This document shows positions 1-8,362 of a stretch of 41,271 bases of DNA, piece by piece. Source of the DNA: Alphaproteobacteria bacterium (GTDB taxonomy: Bacteria; Pseudomonadota; Alphaproteobacteria; RF32; CAG-239); assembly GCA_017626035.1 (NCBI GenBank), contig JAGAJR010000016.1, forward strand, positions 1 to 41,271, in the 5' to 3' direction. Each line of letters opens with the position of its first letter. The stretch's first letter is position 1. The position numbers and the translations under genes were made by a program. A model generated the notes under the pieces. The model saw only the letters and a list, made by a program, of their open reading frames with translations. It made no database searches and was not told the origin of the DNA.

Positions 1-227
1 CCGGAACACCCGCCGCCGCCGAGAGCACAGACAGCGGCGAGTTTTGCCAAATTATCCAAAGAGGATATAGGCTTCAGCTCCATAGGTGTGTGTGGTGTGA
101 GTGTGTATGTATTTACCAGAAGTGAACCGGAATAAGAAAAAGTCAAATTTTCTGCCTCTGAAGCCTGAGAACTGCCGGAGAGGAGCACGCAGGCGGAAGC
201 GAGCAATAAAAACTTAGTATTAATCAT
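1..227 (-). CDS. Secreted protein of unknown function (N-terminal part, cut by window edge)
   Basis: This reading frame starts at an ATG at 225-227 and stays open to the window edge, giving 75 codons of the amino end. A good ribosome binding site (GAGGTGAT) lies just upstream, which fixes the start. The first residues (MINTKFLLLASACVLLSGSS) form a typical Sec signal peptide, with a likely signal peptidase I site after SQA at about residue 21. The mature part seen is rich in Ser, Thr and Leu and reaches an odd glycine run followed by Cys (GGGGCSG) at the edge. I do not recognise the family. A surface or periplasmic location is inferred from the signal peptide only. A run of 13 T bases lies about 60 bases upstream of the start, in the region where its promoter would be. 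Confidence 0.6.
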   Translation of the reverse strand, partial: MINTKFLLLASACVLLSGSSQASEAENLTFSYSGSLLVNTYTLTPHTPMELKPISSLDNLAKLAAVCALGGGGCS

Positions 228-349
228 AGTATCACCTCATAGTAATTTAAGAACCAAAGCCTATATACTATCCATACTAAGTCTTTTTTTTTTTTTGCAA
301 CAAAAAAGTGCATCAAGTTGCGGGTTTAAAGGATTTTTCACAAATCTGT

Positions 350-382
350 TACAAAAAATCCCCTTAATTAAGGGGATTTCTC
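350..382 (-). terminator. Rho-independent terminator after the tyrosine phosphatase gene
   Basis: A perfect palindrome at 356-379 (AAATCCCC, TTAATTAA centre, GGGGATTT) is followed, read on the minus strand, by a short T tract. It begins a few bases after the phosphatase stop codon and would end the Lon-like/phosphatase transcript. Confidence 0.85.
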
Positions 383-385
383 TGG

Positions 386-856
386 TTATTTTTTTGAAAA
401 TTCTTTTAATAAGTTCTTGCAAGCGGCTTCCATCATTTCAAAAACCCGGTCGAACCCGTTGTGGTAATAAGGATCAGGAACATTCTCCCCGTATTCGGGA
501 GCATATTCCAACAGCTTTTTAACCAAGGCTTTGCTGTAACGTTGGTCGCCTTCCGGCCGCCGCCAGGCCAAATCTTCAATATTAGTGTCATCCATTCCTA
601 AAATTAAGTCAAACTCGGCAAAATCCTCGGCTCTGACCGGGCGGGAACGTAAATTTCTTAAATTTAATCCGTGCCGTTCCGCACATTCGATGGAACGCAA
701 ATCCGGCATATCTCCCTGATGATAAGCGGAAATTCCGGCGGAATCCACGCTTATTTCCGTATCCAGACCGGCATCTTTGACCAGCTTCCGCATAATTCCT
801 TCTGCTGTTGGAGAACGGCAGATATTTCCTTGGCAAACAAAAAGTATTTTATACAT
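386..856 (-). CDS. Low-molecular-weight protein-tyrosine phosphatase
   Basis: The 156-residue product hydrolyses phosphotyrosine through a cysteine-phosphate intermediate and acts in the cytoplasm. The signature P-loop CQGNICRS is at residues 8-15, with nucleophile Cys8 and phosphate-binding Arg14. The general-acid loop is VPDPYY near residue 125. Length and motif order match the family (about 150-160 residues). The ATG overlaps the stop of the upstream Lon-like protease gene by one base (TAATG), so the two are probably translationally coupled, with the phosphatase last before a strong terminator. Bacterial members often control polysaccharide kinases or arginine phosphorylation. Neither substrate is indicated here, because no tyrosine kinase or capsule gene is nearby. 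Confidence 0.93.
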   Translation of the reverse strand: MYKILFVCQGNICRSPTAEGIMRKLVKDAGLDTEISVDSAGISAYHQGDMPDLRSIECAERHGLNLRNLRSRPVRAEDFAEFDLILGMDDTNIEDLAWRRPEGDQRYSKALVKKLLEYAPEYGENVPDPYYHNGFDRVFEMMEAACKNLLKEFSKK

Positions 857-3291
857 TATTTACCTATACAGCCATAAGTTTCACGGGCGTAACGGACATA
901 TTTCTTGTAATATTCGGCCAGGCTCTTTTTAACCTCGTAGTTAACGGTGCCTTTCGGATAATTACCGTGTTTATCCGGTTTTCCTGCCGGAATTCCCGTT
1001 AAAACTTCGATTCCGTCATCTACCGTATCTACGGCATAAATATGGAATTTTCCTTCGTCAACGGCATTCAGGATGTCTTCTCTCAACATCAAATCTTTAA
1101 CGTTGGTGCGAGGAATAACAACACCTTGAGTTCCGGTTAATCCGCGATGATTGCAGACATCAAAGAAACCTTCAATTTTTTCATTCACGCCGCCGATTGG
1201 CTGGATTTCGCCGAATTGGTTGATAGAACCGGTAACGGCAATACTTTGCTTAATCGGAATATTGGCAATGGCGGAAAGCATGCAGTAATATTCGGTAGAA
1301 GAAGCACTGTCGCCGTCCACGCCGCCGTAAGATTGCTCAAAAACAATGGACGCTTCCAAAGATAAAGGGCTGTCTTTGGCAAAACGGTTTGCCAGCAGGG
1401 CTTGTAAAATCAATACGCCTTTGGAATGGATAGGTCCGCTCATTTCGACTTCGCGTTCAATATTTACAAAGTCGCCGCGGCCGATACGGACTTGCGTTGT
1501 CAGACGGGACGGTTTTCCGAAAGAGAAACGGGAGAAGTTGTAAACCACCAAACCGTTGATTTGTCCGACACGTTTTCCTTCAACATCCATAAGGATAGTC
1601 CCTTTGTCGATTTGCTCCAACATAGCCTGTTTAATACGGTCGCTGCGGTAAATCTGGGCTTCGACAGCCTGTTCAATATGATTTTTGCCGATTTGGTTGG
1701 ACTTTGATTTACGAGCCCAATAATCTGCTTCTCTCAGCAAGTCTCCGATAGAGGCAATATGTGCCGTCAGTTTTTCGGAATCTTCCGCCAGACGGGAAGA
1801 ATATTCGATGACCTTGGCAACGGCCTGTTTGTTTAAAGAACGGAGTTTTTTCTTTTTTGACAGGGAGCCGATTAATTTGGCGTATTCAATCTCGTTTTCA
1901 TCTGTTCTGTCCATCAAAACGCCGAAGTCGGCTTCGACTTTGAAATAGTCAGAAAAATCAGGATCCCGTTCGGATAAAAGTTCATAAAGCTCGGCATCTC
2001 CGGTCAAAATAACTTTGACATCCAACGGAATTGGTTCCGGATCAAGAGAAATGGTCGTAAAGCTGGTTTCGTCTCCCGGAGTTTCGATTTTAATATTTTT
2101 GGATGCGAGGGCCCGTTTCAAAGAGTCCCAGGCATAAGGCTGAACCAGAAGCTTGCGGGCGTCAATGAGCAGAAAACCGCCGTTTGCCCGATGTAAGGCT
2201 CCGGCTTTAATTAAGGTAAAGTCGGTTAACAAGGCACCATATTGCTGGATTCGTTCGACCTTGCCCACCAAATTGCCTTGTGTCGGGTGATCAAGATGAA
2301 CGATTGGAGCTCCGGAACCCGGTTCGTTTTTAACAACGACATTAACCTTGAATTTTGCAAATTTATCTTCTTCCTGCTTGTTCATACGGGAAAGCAGAGC
2401 GGTCAGGGCATCTCCGTCTTCGGCACCGGCGGCGTTTTCCTGGTTAGGCAGATAATCATCAATATTGTCAATGATGTTTTTCTGAACATTTTTCAGAAAT
2501 TCCGCGGCTCCTTTGTAAGCTTTATGGCGTTGGCGAAGTTCGTCAATCGGTTTTTTGACGGCAACCTTAATGAATTTTTCACGCAGAGCAGCTATTTCTT
2601 TCCGTTGCTTTTCTTCCCATTCCGGCAAGTCTTGGGCAGCGTTTTCGATTTCTTCCTGCATGGCGTTCAAATCGTCAATCAAAGATTTTTTCTCGTCTTC
2701 CGGCAGCTCGTCAAAAGCTTCCGGGCTTAACACCTCGCCGTTTTTAACCGGGGCGACGACCAGTCCGACCGGCATATGCAGCAGGGAAACGCTTTTGCCT
2801 TTTGCCTTTTTCTGCAACAGGCAGATATATTCTTCTTTTTTCTGTTTATATTTTTCTTTGATAATGCTCAGGCTGGCTTTGTATTCATCACTTTCCAAAA
2901 TAGAAGGAATGGAAACGGAGAATTCTTCAATCAGCTTATCAACGTCTTTGGCGAACTCAGAGGCTTTTCCTGCCGGAAAATGAATGGCGATAGGTTTGTG
3001 CGGCTCCTCAAAATTGTAAACATAAGCCCAGTCATCCGGTGTCGGGCGGTCTTTTGCCTCCTTAACCAGAATACGCTTTACCAGACTGGTTTTTCCGGTT
3101 CCCTCAGGTCCCAAACAAAACAGATTGTATCCTTTTGACTTGATGTTAATACCGAGTTCTACGGCACTTAAGGCTCTGTCCTGCCCCAAAGCGGAAAGGC
3201 GTTCTTCCAGTTCTGCGGTGGTTGTAAAGTCAAATTTTTTAGGATCACACTTTTTATAAAGTTCTTCTGATTTTAATTTTGAGATAGCCAT
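856..3291 (-). CDS. Lon-family AAA+ ATP-dependent protease (LonB/YcbZ-like)
   Basis: This 811-residue protein couples an AAA+ ATPase to an S16 peptidase domain and should degrade proteins in the cytoplasm. The Walker A motif GPEGTGKTS is near residues 58-66. A long, partly coiled-coil insert follows at about 140-330, then a strand with GGFLLIDARKLL near residue 370. The Ser-Lys dyad is Ser662 in GVDGDSASS and Lys705 in GGVNEKIEG, 43 residues apart, as in E. coli Lon. It lacks the N-terminal substrate domain of classical LonA and fits the bacterial LonB-like/YcbZ type (AAA_32 plus Lon_C). The AGGGA site nine to ten bases before the ATG is acceptable. It is the first gene of a two-gene operon with the tyrosine phosphatase, and diverges from the TPR gene at 3372. 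Confidence 0.93.
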   Translation of the reverse strand: MAISKLKSEELYKKCDPKKFDFTTTAELEERLSALGQDRALSAVELGINIKSKGYNLFCLGPEGTGKTSLVKRILVKEAKDRPTPDDWAYVYNFEEPHKPIAIHFPAGKASEFAKDVDKLIEEFSVSIPSILESDEYKASLSIIKEKYKQKKEEYICLLQKKAKGKSVSLLHMPVGLVVAPVKNGEVLSPEAFDELPEDEKKSLIDDLNAMQEEIENAAQDLPEWEEKQRKEIAALREKFIKVAVKKPIDELRQRHKAYKGAAEFLKNVQKNIIDNIDDYLPNQENAAGAEDGDALTALLSRMNKQEEDKFAKFKVNVVVKNEPGSGAPIVHLDHPTQGNLVGKVERIQQYGALLTDFTLIKAGALHRANGGFLLIDARKLLVQPYAWDSLKRALASKNIKIETPGDETSFTTISLDPEPIPLDVKVILTGDAELYELLSERDPDFSDYFKVEADFGVLMDRTDENEIEYAKLIGSLSKKKKLRSLNKQAVAKVIEYSSRLAEDSEKLTAHIASIGDLLREADYWARKSKSNQIGKNHIEQAVEAQIYRSDRIKQAMLEQIDKGTILMDVEGKRVGQINGLVVYNFSRFSFGKPSRLTTQVRIGRGDFVNIEREVEMSGPIHSKGVLILQALLANRFAKDSPLSLEASIVFEQSYGGVDGDSASSTEYYCMLSAIANIPIKQSIAVTGSINQFGEIQPIGGVNEKIEGFFDVCNHRGLTGTQGVVIPRTNVKDLMLREDILNAVDEGKFHIYAVDTVDDGIEVLTGIPAGKPDKHGNYPKGTVNYEVKKSLAEYYKKYVRYARETYGCIGK

Positions 3292-3292
3292 A

Positions 3293-3322
3293 TTGAAAAA
3301 ATCCCTATATATAATTTATAAT
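3293..3322 (+). promoter_or_regulatory. Promoter for the TPR gene
   Basis: TTGAAA (3293-3298) and TATAAT (3317-3322) are 18 bases apart and about 50 bases before the TPR start codon. They lie in the short divergent region next to the Lon-like gene. Confidence 0.6.
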
Positions 3323-3371
3323 GTTATTTCTGATTATAATGATAAAAAAACTAACATAGCGTAAAGATTTT

Positions 3372-4853
3372 ATGAAATACCTGATACTTTTTGCAATTTT
3401 CGGATATGCGGCGTTTACCGGAGTAGCCTTTTACCGGAGAATGGTTTTTGACCATTTTTACAAGCTTGCGGCAAAAGCCCTTATCCTTCGTCAGCAGGCA
3501 TTTAACGGAGAAATATTTTTTTCGGAGCGGGTTTTAAAGAGTGTTGTCCGATTTTTAATCAAAGAACATAATCCGTCAGCCAAAAGGGCACTGCTTTATT
3601 TGTGTTTCGGAAAAACTTCTCCGGCGGAAAATTATCTGAAAAAGCATAATAAAATTTTTGAAGCGGAAATTCTGAACGCATTTCAAAACCTCTCAAACGC
3701 CATCCCCGTTATTGAAAAAGAAGTCAAAAAAAATCCGTCCCGGCAGGAAATGACCATAGAATTGGCGGCAATGTATTTTTGCCGGGGAAATTTGCCTAAA
3801 GCCCGTTTGGCTTTGGAAAACATAAATCCGAAAAAAGCTTCAAGATATGTCAAAGCGAAATATGGCTATTATCAGAGTTTTTTCAATCTTGCCAACGGAG
3901 ATATGCTTTCCGCTTCGGAAAACTGTTCACGGGCGATTAAACTGTTTAACCGGGAGCGGGCTTATTATGAAGAAGCCAAAGCCTGCCAGCAGATGGGAAC
4001 GGTTTATCGCATAAGCTGTGTGGAAGATGTTGCCCAGTTTATGTTTGACGCGGCTCTGAAACTTAATGAAAAATTGGGTAATCGGGCAGGGTGTGCGGAT
4101 GTTTGCGGAAATTTGGGAATGTTAATGGTTTTGCAGGAGCGTTTTGAAGAGGCGGCTGCTTATTTTGAAAAAGCTGAAAAAATCAATGAGGAAATCCGAA
4201 GAAATTCTGCTTTGGCGGATATTTACAATCAGCAAGCCTTGATGTTGCTGTTGCAAAAAGAATATAAAACGGCAGCCCGAAAGCTTTCTTTGGTTTCCAA
4301 AACATCTTCCGATAAAAAAAGTCTGGCTTTCGGACAAGAATTGCTTGCCCATGTTTGTTATGAGCAGAAATCTTACAAAAAAGCCGTTAAAGCGGCTGAA
4401 ACGGCAGAAGAGCTTTATAAGGGGTCTAATCTTTCCGCAATGTTGGAAAGTATGTATTTGCGGGCACTTTGTCTGTTTGAACTCAAACAATTTTCGGAAG
4501 CGGAAAAGCTTTTGCGAAAAATCATCACCGTCAGCCGGAAAAACGAAAGTTCTTTTCACCCGGCCAACGCCTATAATCTTTTAGGCTTGATTTTCTTGCA
4601 GATGAAGGATTTAAAACGGGCAAAAGGCTTGTTTTTACAATCATTGTCTTTGGAACAAAAGAATGACCGCTTAACCGGAATTGCCACCGATTACGCCAAC
4701 ATCAGCCTGATAGAATATCGTTGCGGAAATTTTGATGCGGCCGAAAAAACGCTTCAAACCGCTTTGGAATATGCAAAAGCATTCGGAGAAAACGAACTCT
4801 CCAAAATTATCGAAGAACGGCTTAATAAGTTAAAAATTCAACTCAAACAATAG
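3372..4853 (+). CDS. TPR-repeat protein with N-terminal membrane anchor
   Basis: The 493-residue product starts with a hydrophobic segment (MKYLILFAIFGYAAFTGVAF) followed by RR. This suggests a single membrane anchor or uncleaved signal rather than a cleaved signal peptide. From about residue 120 onward it consists of helical pairs with tetratricopeptide character, for example the stretches around AGCADVCGNLGMLMVLQERF and NAYNLLGLIFLQMKDLKRAK. Such solenoids bind other proteins; no enzymatic motif is visible. The last 24 bases overlap the 3' end of the convergent membrane gene at 4830-5741. The TPR class is clear; the partner and process are not known. Confidence 0.75.
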   Translation: MKYLILFAIFGYAAFTGVAFYRRMVFDHFYKLAAKALILRQQAFNGEIFFSERVLKSVVRFLIKEHNPSAKRALLYLCFGKTSPAENYLKKHNKIFEAEILNAFQNLSNAIPVIEKEVKKNPSRQEMTIELAAMYFCRGNLPKARLALENINPKKASRYVKAKYGYYQSFFNLANGDMLSASENCSRAIKLFNRERAYYEEAKACQQMGTVYRISCVEDVAQFMFDAALKLNEKLGNRAGCADVCGNLGMLMVLQERFEEAAAYFEKAEKINEEIRRNSALADIYNQQALMLLLQKEYKTAARKLSLVSKTSSDKKSLAFGQELLAHVCYEQKSYKKAVKAAETAEELYKGSNLSAMLESMYLRALCLFELKQFSEAEKLLRKIITVSRKNESSFHPANAYNLLGLIFLQMKDLKRAKGLFLQSLSLEQKNDRLTGIATDYANISLIEYRCGNFDAAEKTLQTALEYAKAFGENELSKIIEERLNKLKIQLKQ

Positions 4854-5741
4854 CGGATAATTCGGATTTTTGGATTTCTTCAGGAAGACAAGCTTGTGCA
4901 GTCCGAAATTTTTATAAGCCAAAACATTGATTGTCGGAGAATGAAAAGGATTAATAAAACTTCTGCCGTCGCTTAAAATAACACGATTTTTCACTTCCAA
5001 CTCCGTTTTTACCAAAAAGTCCTGAAAAGTTTTAGACCATGCTGGAATACCGAAATCTCCGACAATAATAACCGGTTCGTCCTGTTTTAAGACGAACTCT
5101 GCCAGATTGTGAAAAACAACATCTTTCTCGCCATGGGCAATATTTGAAAAATCAATATTAATGAAAACAAAATATTTTCCGTCTTTTTCCGCATTGACGA
5201 AAGATGCAACGTTGTTTTTGCTGAATCTGAGTTTTCCGGCTCGCTCGGGGATTAAATTTGTCAGAATAAAACTCTTGTCCAAACTGGCCGTGTTATGGAA
5301 AATTTTATAAGAAAGCAATACTTCCGGCAGCAAAATCGAATGTTTGTGATTAACGCCGATTAAGTCAGCCTGAGCTTTTTTAGCCTCATTGACTAACGGA
5401 ACGATTTCTTTGGTGGCATTTTGGTAAACAATAGAAATTTTGTTATCTCCGGTTGTTTCGACATTAACCATAATATTGGTTGCCGAGGCAATAACAAAGT
5501 AATTAATCAGTATGAACAAAAAAGCCAAAAACGCCTGAATAAAAAACTTGTAATAAAAAGCTGTCAAAAACAAACCGATAGCCATCACATACAGCTGCAG
5601 CCGCCAGGTATTCAGATAGGCAAAAAATCCGTTTCCTTCGTTGAAAAAAGCCAAAACGGAAATAACACCGACAATAATCAGCAAACTGTTCAAAATAATG
5701 TTTAAACGTTCAAATTTCTTTTTTTGACTTAGGTAACCCAT
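4830..5741 (-). CDS. Membrane protein with a degenerate endonuclease/exonuclease/phosphatase-like domain
   Basis: The 303-residue protein has three predicted membrane helices at about 14-33, 47-63 and 67-87. A soluble C-terminal half resembles the EEP fold in its order of elements: a strand plus ADLIGVNHKHS where active members have a LQE-type metal ligand, then VIIVGDFGIPAWSKTF where they have GDFN, then a final strand NPNYPLLFEL where they have SDH-P. The layout is like YafD-type membrane EEP proteins. The metal and catalytic residues are replaced (Asn of GDFN by Gly, and no Asp-His pair at the end), so it is probably not an active nuclease or phosphatase. Its 3' end overlaps the TPR gene by 24 bases. 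The EEP assignment is inference from motif order. Confidence 0.6.
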   Translation of the reverse strand: MGYLSQKKKFERLNIILNSLLIIVGVISVLAFFNEGNGFFAYLNTWRLQLYVMAIGLFLTAFYYKFFIQAFLAFLFILINYFVIASATNIMVNVETTGDNKISIVYQNATKEIVPLVNEAKKAQADLIGVNHKHSILLPEVLLSYKIFHNTASLDKSFILTNLIPERAGKLRFSKNNVASFVNAEKDGKYFVFINIDFSNIAHGEKDVVFHNLAEFVLKQDEPVIIVGDFGIPAWSKTFQDFLVKTELEVKNRVILSDGRSFINPFHSPTINVLAYKNFGLHKLVFLKKSKNPNYPLLFELNF

Positions 5742-5770
5742 TATTAATCTATTTCCGTTAAGTTTTGTTA

Positions 5771-5799
5771 TTGTTTTTTCTCAAACATCACTATATAAT
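5771..5799 (+). promoter_or_regulatory. Promoter for the gene at 5862
   Basis: TTGTTT (5771-5776) and a perfect TATAAT (5794-5799) are separated by 17 bases. The start codon follows about 60 bases downstream. Confidence 0.6.
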
Positions 5800-5861
5800 G
5801 CCTTCGTGACAGTGATATTCTAAACATTAATTGAATATTTGTAAATGGTGCCCTTAAAATA

Positions 5862-7289
5862 ATGCTGGAACATATAATAACTATTCTGTCCTCTGTGGAT
5901 TTTCTTAGTTCCGTATCCAATAACATAGATGTTTTGGCAAGCGTGTTAAACCGCTATTTATCAGGGGCAAACAACCTCCGTTTAGCCTCAATTATCTTGA
6001 TGCTGCTGGCCTTTATCCTTTTTCTTTTCTTAATTATCGTTTTATATGTTAAGTCTATCGTTTCTTTTTTGAAAAGCGATCAGGCCGTTTCCGCCCGAAA
6101 AACGACAAATCCTGTTTTTGAAGATTTGGATGATGATGTCGCTAGGGAACTGACCAATGAACTGGAGCTGGAAAAAGAACTTGAAAAAGAATTGGAGCGG
6201 GAACTTGAACAGTCCAGAGCCGAAAAGCTTTATACCGAGCAACAGGAACAGTCGGCCAGAGAGCGGCAGGCTTTAGAACGGGCGGAACAGGAAGAAAAAG
6301 AAAAGAAAGAGCAGGAAGAAAAAGACAAAAAACAAAAAGAAGAGGAACAAACCGCTGAAACGGAAAGGTCTCGTGAGAAGTTTCGGGAAAAGAACGTCAT
6401 TGATTTAGACTGGTCAAAAAATAAAATTGCCCAAGATGCTTTGGATAGAATTGATACACAGACAATGAATCTGCAATATCATCAAAGCCGTAAGACTTTG
6501 CCTGATTTGATGGGGCTTATTATTGATATGATCGGCCGCGGCGTGGATGATTTGAAAATTGCCCAGACAATCATGTATCGCAATCAGGGAACGTGTTCTG
6601 AAGATGATGTTTTGCAGGTAATTGACGCCACAAAAGAATTTATTGCCTTATGTATTAATGACAAATTCCGCAATCTTTCCGCACAACAGCCGCTGCCGAA
6701 GGAAGACGCCGCTTTGTTCCACTTAGCCAAAGGAGATCCTTCTTTGGCGTTGGCATTGATAGAAGCCCTTATGGATAAGGATATTGACCGCAGTACCAAT
6801 ATGGCTCTAGGTGCCAAACGAGACGCTATTTTTACGGAAACGTCCAATAATGCCTGCACTTTCGGAACACTGGCTTCTTTAACCGATATTCATTTGGCGA
6901 CGGGAGCGTTTGAGCTGTCAATTGAACTTCTGCCGCATAATGTTAATGCCTGGAGCCGGGTGGCTGACAGCTATGCCAAAGCCGAAAGCAATAACAAAGC
7001 CATGTGGGCTTATCAAAACGTTATTAACCTTGCGGATGAAGATGTTTATCCGCGGCAGGTGGCAAATGCCAATAAAATGCTTTCACAGTATTATTACGAA
7101 CAGGGGAACAGTCTCCAAGCTGCAAAATTATATAATGCCAGCAAACAGTATTACGATTCTATCGGCATTAACCGTCGTCTGGATAAAAAAGAAGTTGAAA
7201 TTGTCGAGATTATTGAATCCCGCCAAAGCGAGGATTTGGAAACCACTATTGCCAAAATTCTTGCCCGCAGCAATTCCCGTTCCGCTTAA
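5862..7289 (+). CDS. Membrane-anchored coiled-coil protein with TPR-like C-terminus, unknown function
   Basis: I do not recognise this 475-residue protein by name. It has one strong membrane helix at about residues 40-64 (LASIILMLLAFILFLFLIIV). A highly charged Glu/Lys/Gln coiled coil follows at about 85-175, then a helical domain to the end. The last 150 residues contain helix pairs like those of TPR solenoids (for example VNAWSRVADSYAKAESNNKA near 365-385). The build, a membrane anchor, a coiled-coil stalk and a protein-binding solenoid, suggests a scaffold at the inner membrane. The stop codon shares its TTAA with that of the convergent yejB gene, so the two transcripts meet tail to tail without an obvious terminator. 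Confidence 0.7.
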   Translation: MLEHIITILSSVDFLSSVSNNIDVLASVLNRYLSGANNLRLASIILMLLAFILFLFLIIVLYVKSIVSFLKSDQAVSARKTTNPVFEDLDDDVARELTNELELEKELEKELERELEQSRAEKLYTEQQEQSARERQALERAEQEEKEKKEQEEKDKKQKEEEQTAETERSREKFREKNVIDLDWSKNKIAQDALDRIDTQTMNLQYHQSRKTLPDLMGLIIDMIGRGVDDLKIAQTIMYRNQGTCSEDDVLQVIDATKEFIALCINDKFRNLSAQQPLPKEDAALFHLAKGDPSLALALIEALMDKDIDRSTNMALGAKRDAIFTETSNNACTFGTLASLTDIHLATGAFELSIELLPHNVNAWSRVADSYAKAESNNKAMWAYQNVINLADEDVYPRQVANANKMLSQYYYEQGNSLQAAKLYNASKQYYDSIGINRRLDKKEVEIVEIIESRQSEDLETTIAKILARSNSRSA

Positions 7290-8362
7290 TTTTGAGCCTC
7301 AAAGTTAATTCTCGGGTCAACGAGGGAATAAGTAATATCACTGATGAGTTTGAGAATTAATCCAAGCAAAGCAAAAATATACAATGTTCCGAAAATTACC
7401 GGATAATCTCTGGTCATAATAGCCTCATATCCCAGCAATCCCAAGCCGTTTAACGAGAAAATAACTTCAATCAGCAAGGCTCCGGTAAACAGCATTTTTA
7501 TCAGCATGGACGGAAATCCGGCAATGACGATAAGCATGGCGTTGCGAAAAATATGCCCGTATAGTATTTGGTTTTCATTCAAACCTTTTGCTCGGGCGGT
7601 TAAAACATATTGTTTGTTAATCTCATCCATAAAGGAGTTTTTTGTCAGCATGGTTAAACTGGCAAATCCGCCGATAACCATAGCGGTAACCGGTAAGGCA
7701 ATATGGTGGAAATAATCAATAATTTTTCCGGGCAAAGAAAGTTCTTCCCAATTATCGGAGGTAAGTCCCCGCAGAGGAAACCATTGCAAATAAGTCCCTC
7801 CGGCAAAAAACACGATTAAAAATACTGCGAACAAAAAGACCGGAATGGCCGAACCGACAATAACCGCGAAAGATGACCAAATATCCATATTTGAGCCGTC
7901 GCGGACAGCTTTTTTTATCCCCAGAGGAATGGCAATCAAATAAATGATGAGAGTTGACCATAATCCCAATGAAACCGAAACCGGCATTCGTTCAACAATC
8001 AGCTGCCAAACGGTTTTGTCCTGATAATAGCTTTTCCCAAAATCAAAGCAGGCGTAGTCTTTAAGCATTTTTACAAAACGGACGTGAAGCGGCTTGTCAA
8101 ATCCGAATTGTTTTTCAAGTTCTTTAATCAAATCTTCCGGAACGCCCTGAGCTCCCTGATATTTGCTCCCGGCCGTATCCATATTCATCTGTGCCGATGC
8201 CGAAAATTGCGATTTCGCATCAACGTTGAGGCCTCTGTATTTGGCCAAAGTATGTTCTACCGGGCCGCCCGGAGCCATTTGAATAATCATAAAGTTGATA
8301 ATCAAAATACCAAATAATGTGGCCGGAATTAACAGGATTCGTTTAAAAATATAATTTCTCAT
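7286..8362 (-). CDS. yejB: ABC transporter permease, YejB type
   Basis: This is an inner-membrane permease of the peptide/oligopeptide class (BPD_transp_1), 358 residues from the chosen start MRNYIFKRILL. The start uses the ATGA overlap with the yejA stop (8359-8362); an upstream alternative adds 11 residues with no support. The N-terminal helix is followed by MAPGGPVE and the long periplasmic segment typical of YejB rather than DppB, then five further helices and the permease loop TARAKGLNENQILYGHIFRN. In E. coli YejABEF takes up microcin C and peptides. The substrate here is unknown. The second permease (yejE) and the ATPase (yejF) do not follow; the next gene is on the opposite strand. Confidence 0.9.
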   Translation of the reverse strand: MRNYIFKRILLIPATLFGILIINFMIIQMAPGGPVEHTLAKYRGLNVDAKSQFSASAQMNMDTAGSKYQGAQGVPEDLIKELEKQFGFDKPLHVRFVKMLKDYACFDFGKSYYQDKTVWQLIVERMPVSVSLGLWSTLIIYLIAIPLGIKKAVRDGSNMDIWSSFAVIVGSAIPVFLFAVFLIVFFAGGTYLQWFPLRGLTSDNWEELSLPGKIIDYFHHIALPVTAMVIGGFASLTMLTKNSFMDEINKQYVLTARAKGLNENQILYGHIFRNAMLIVIAGFPSMLIKMLFTGALLIEVIFSLNGLGLLGYEAIMTRDYPVIFGTLYIFALLGLILKLISDITYSLVDPRINFEAQN

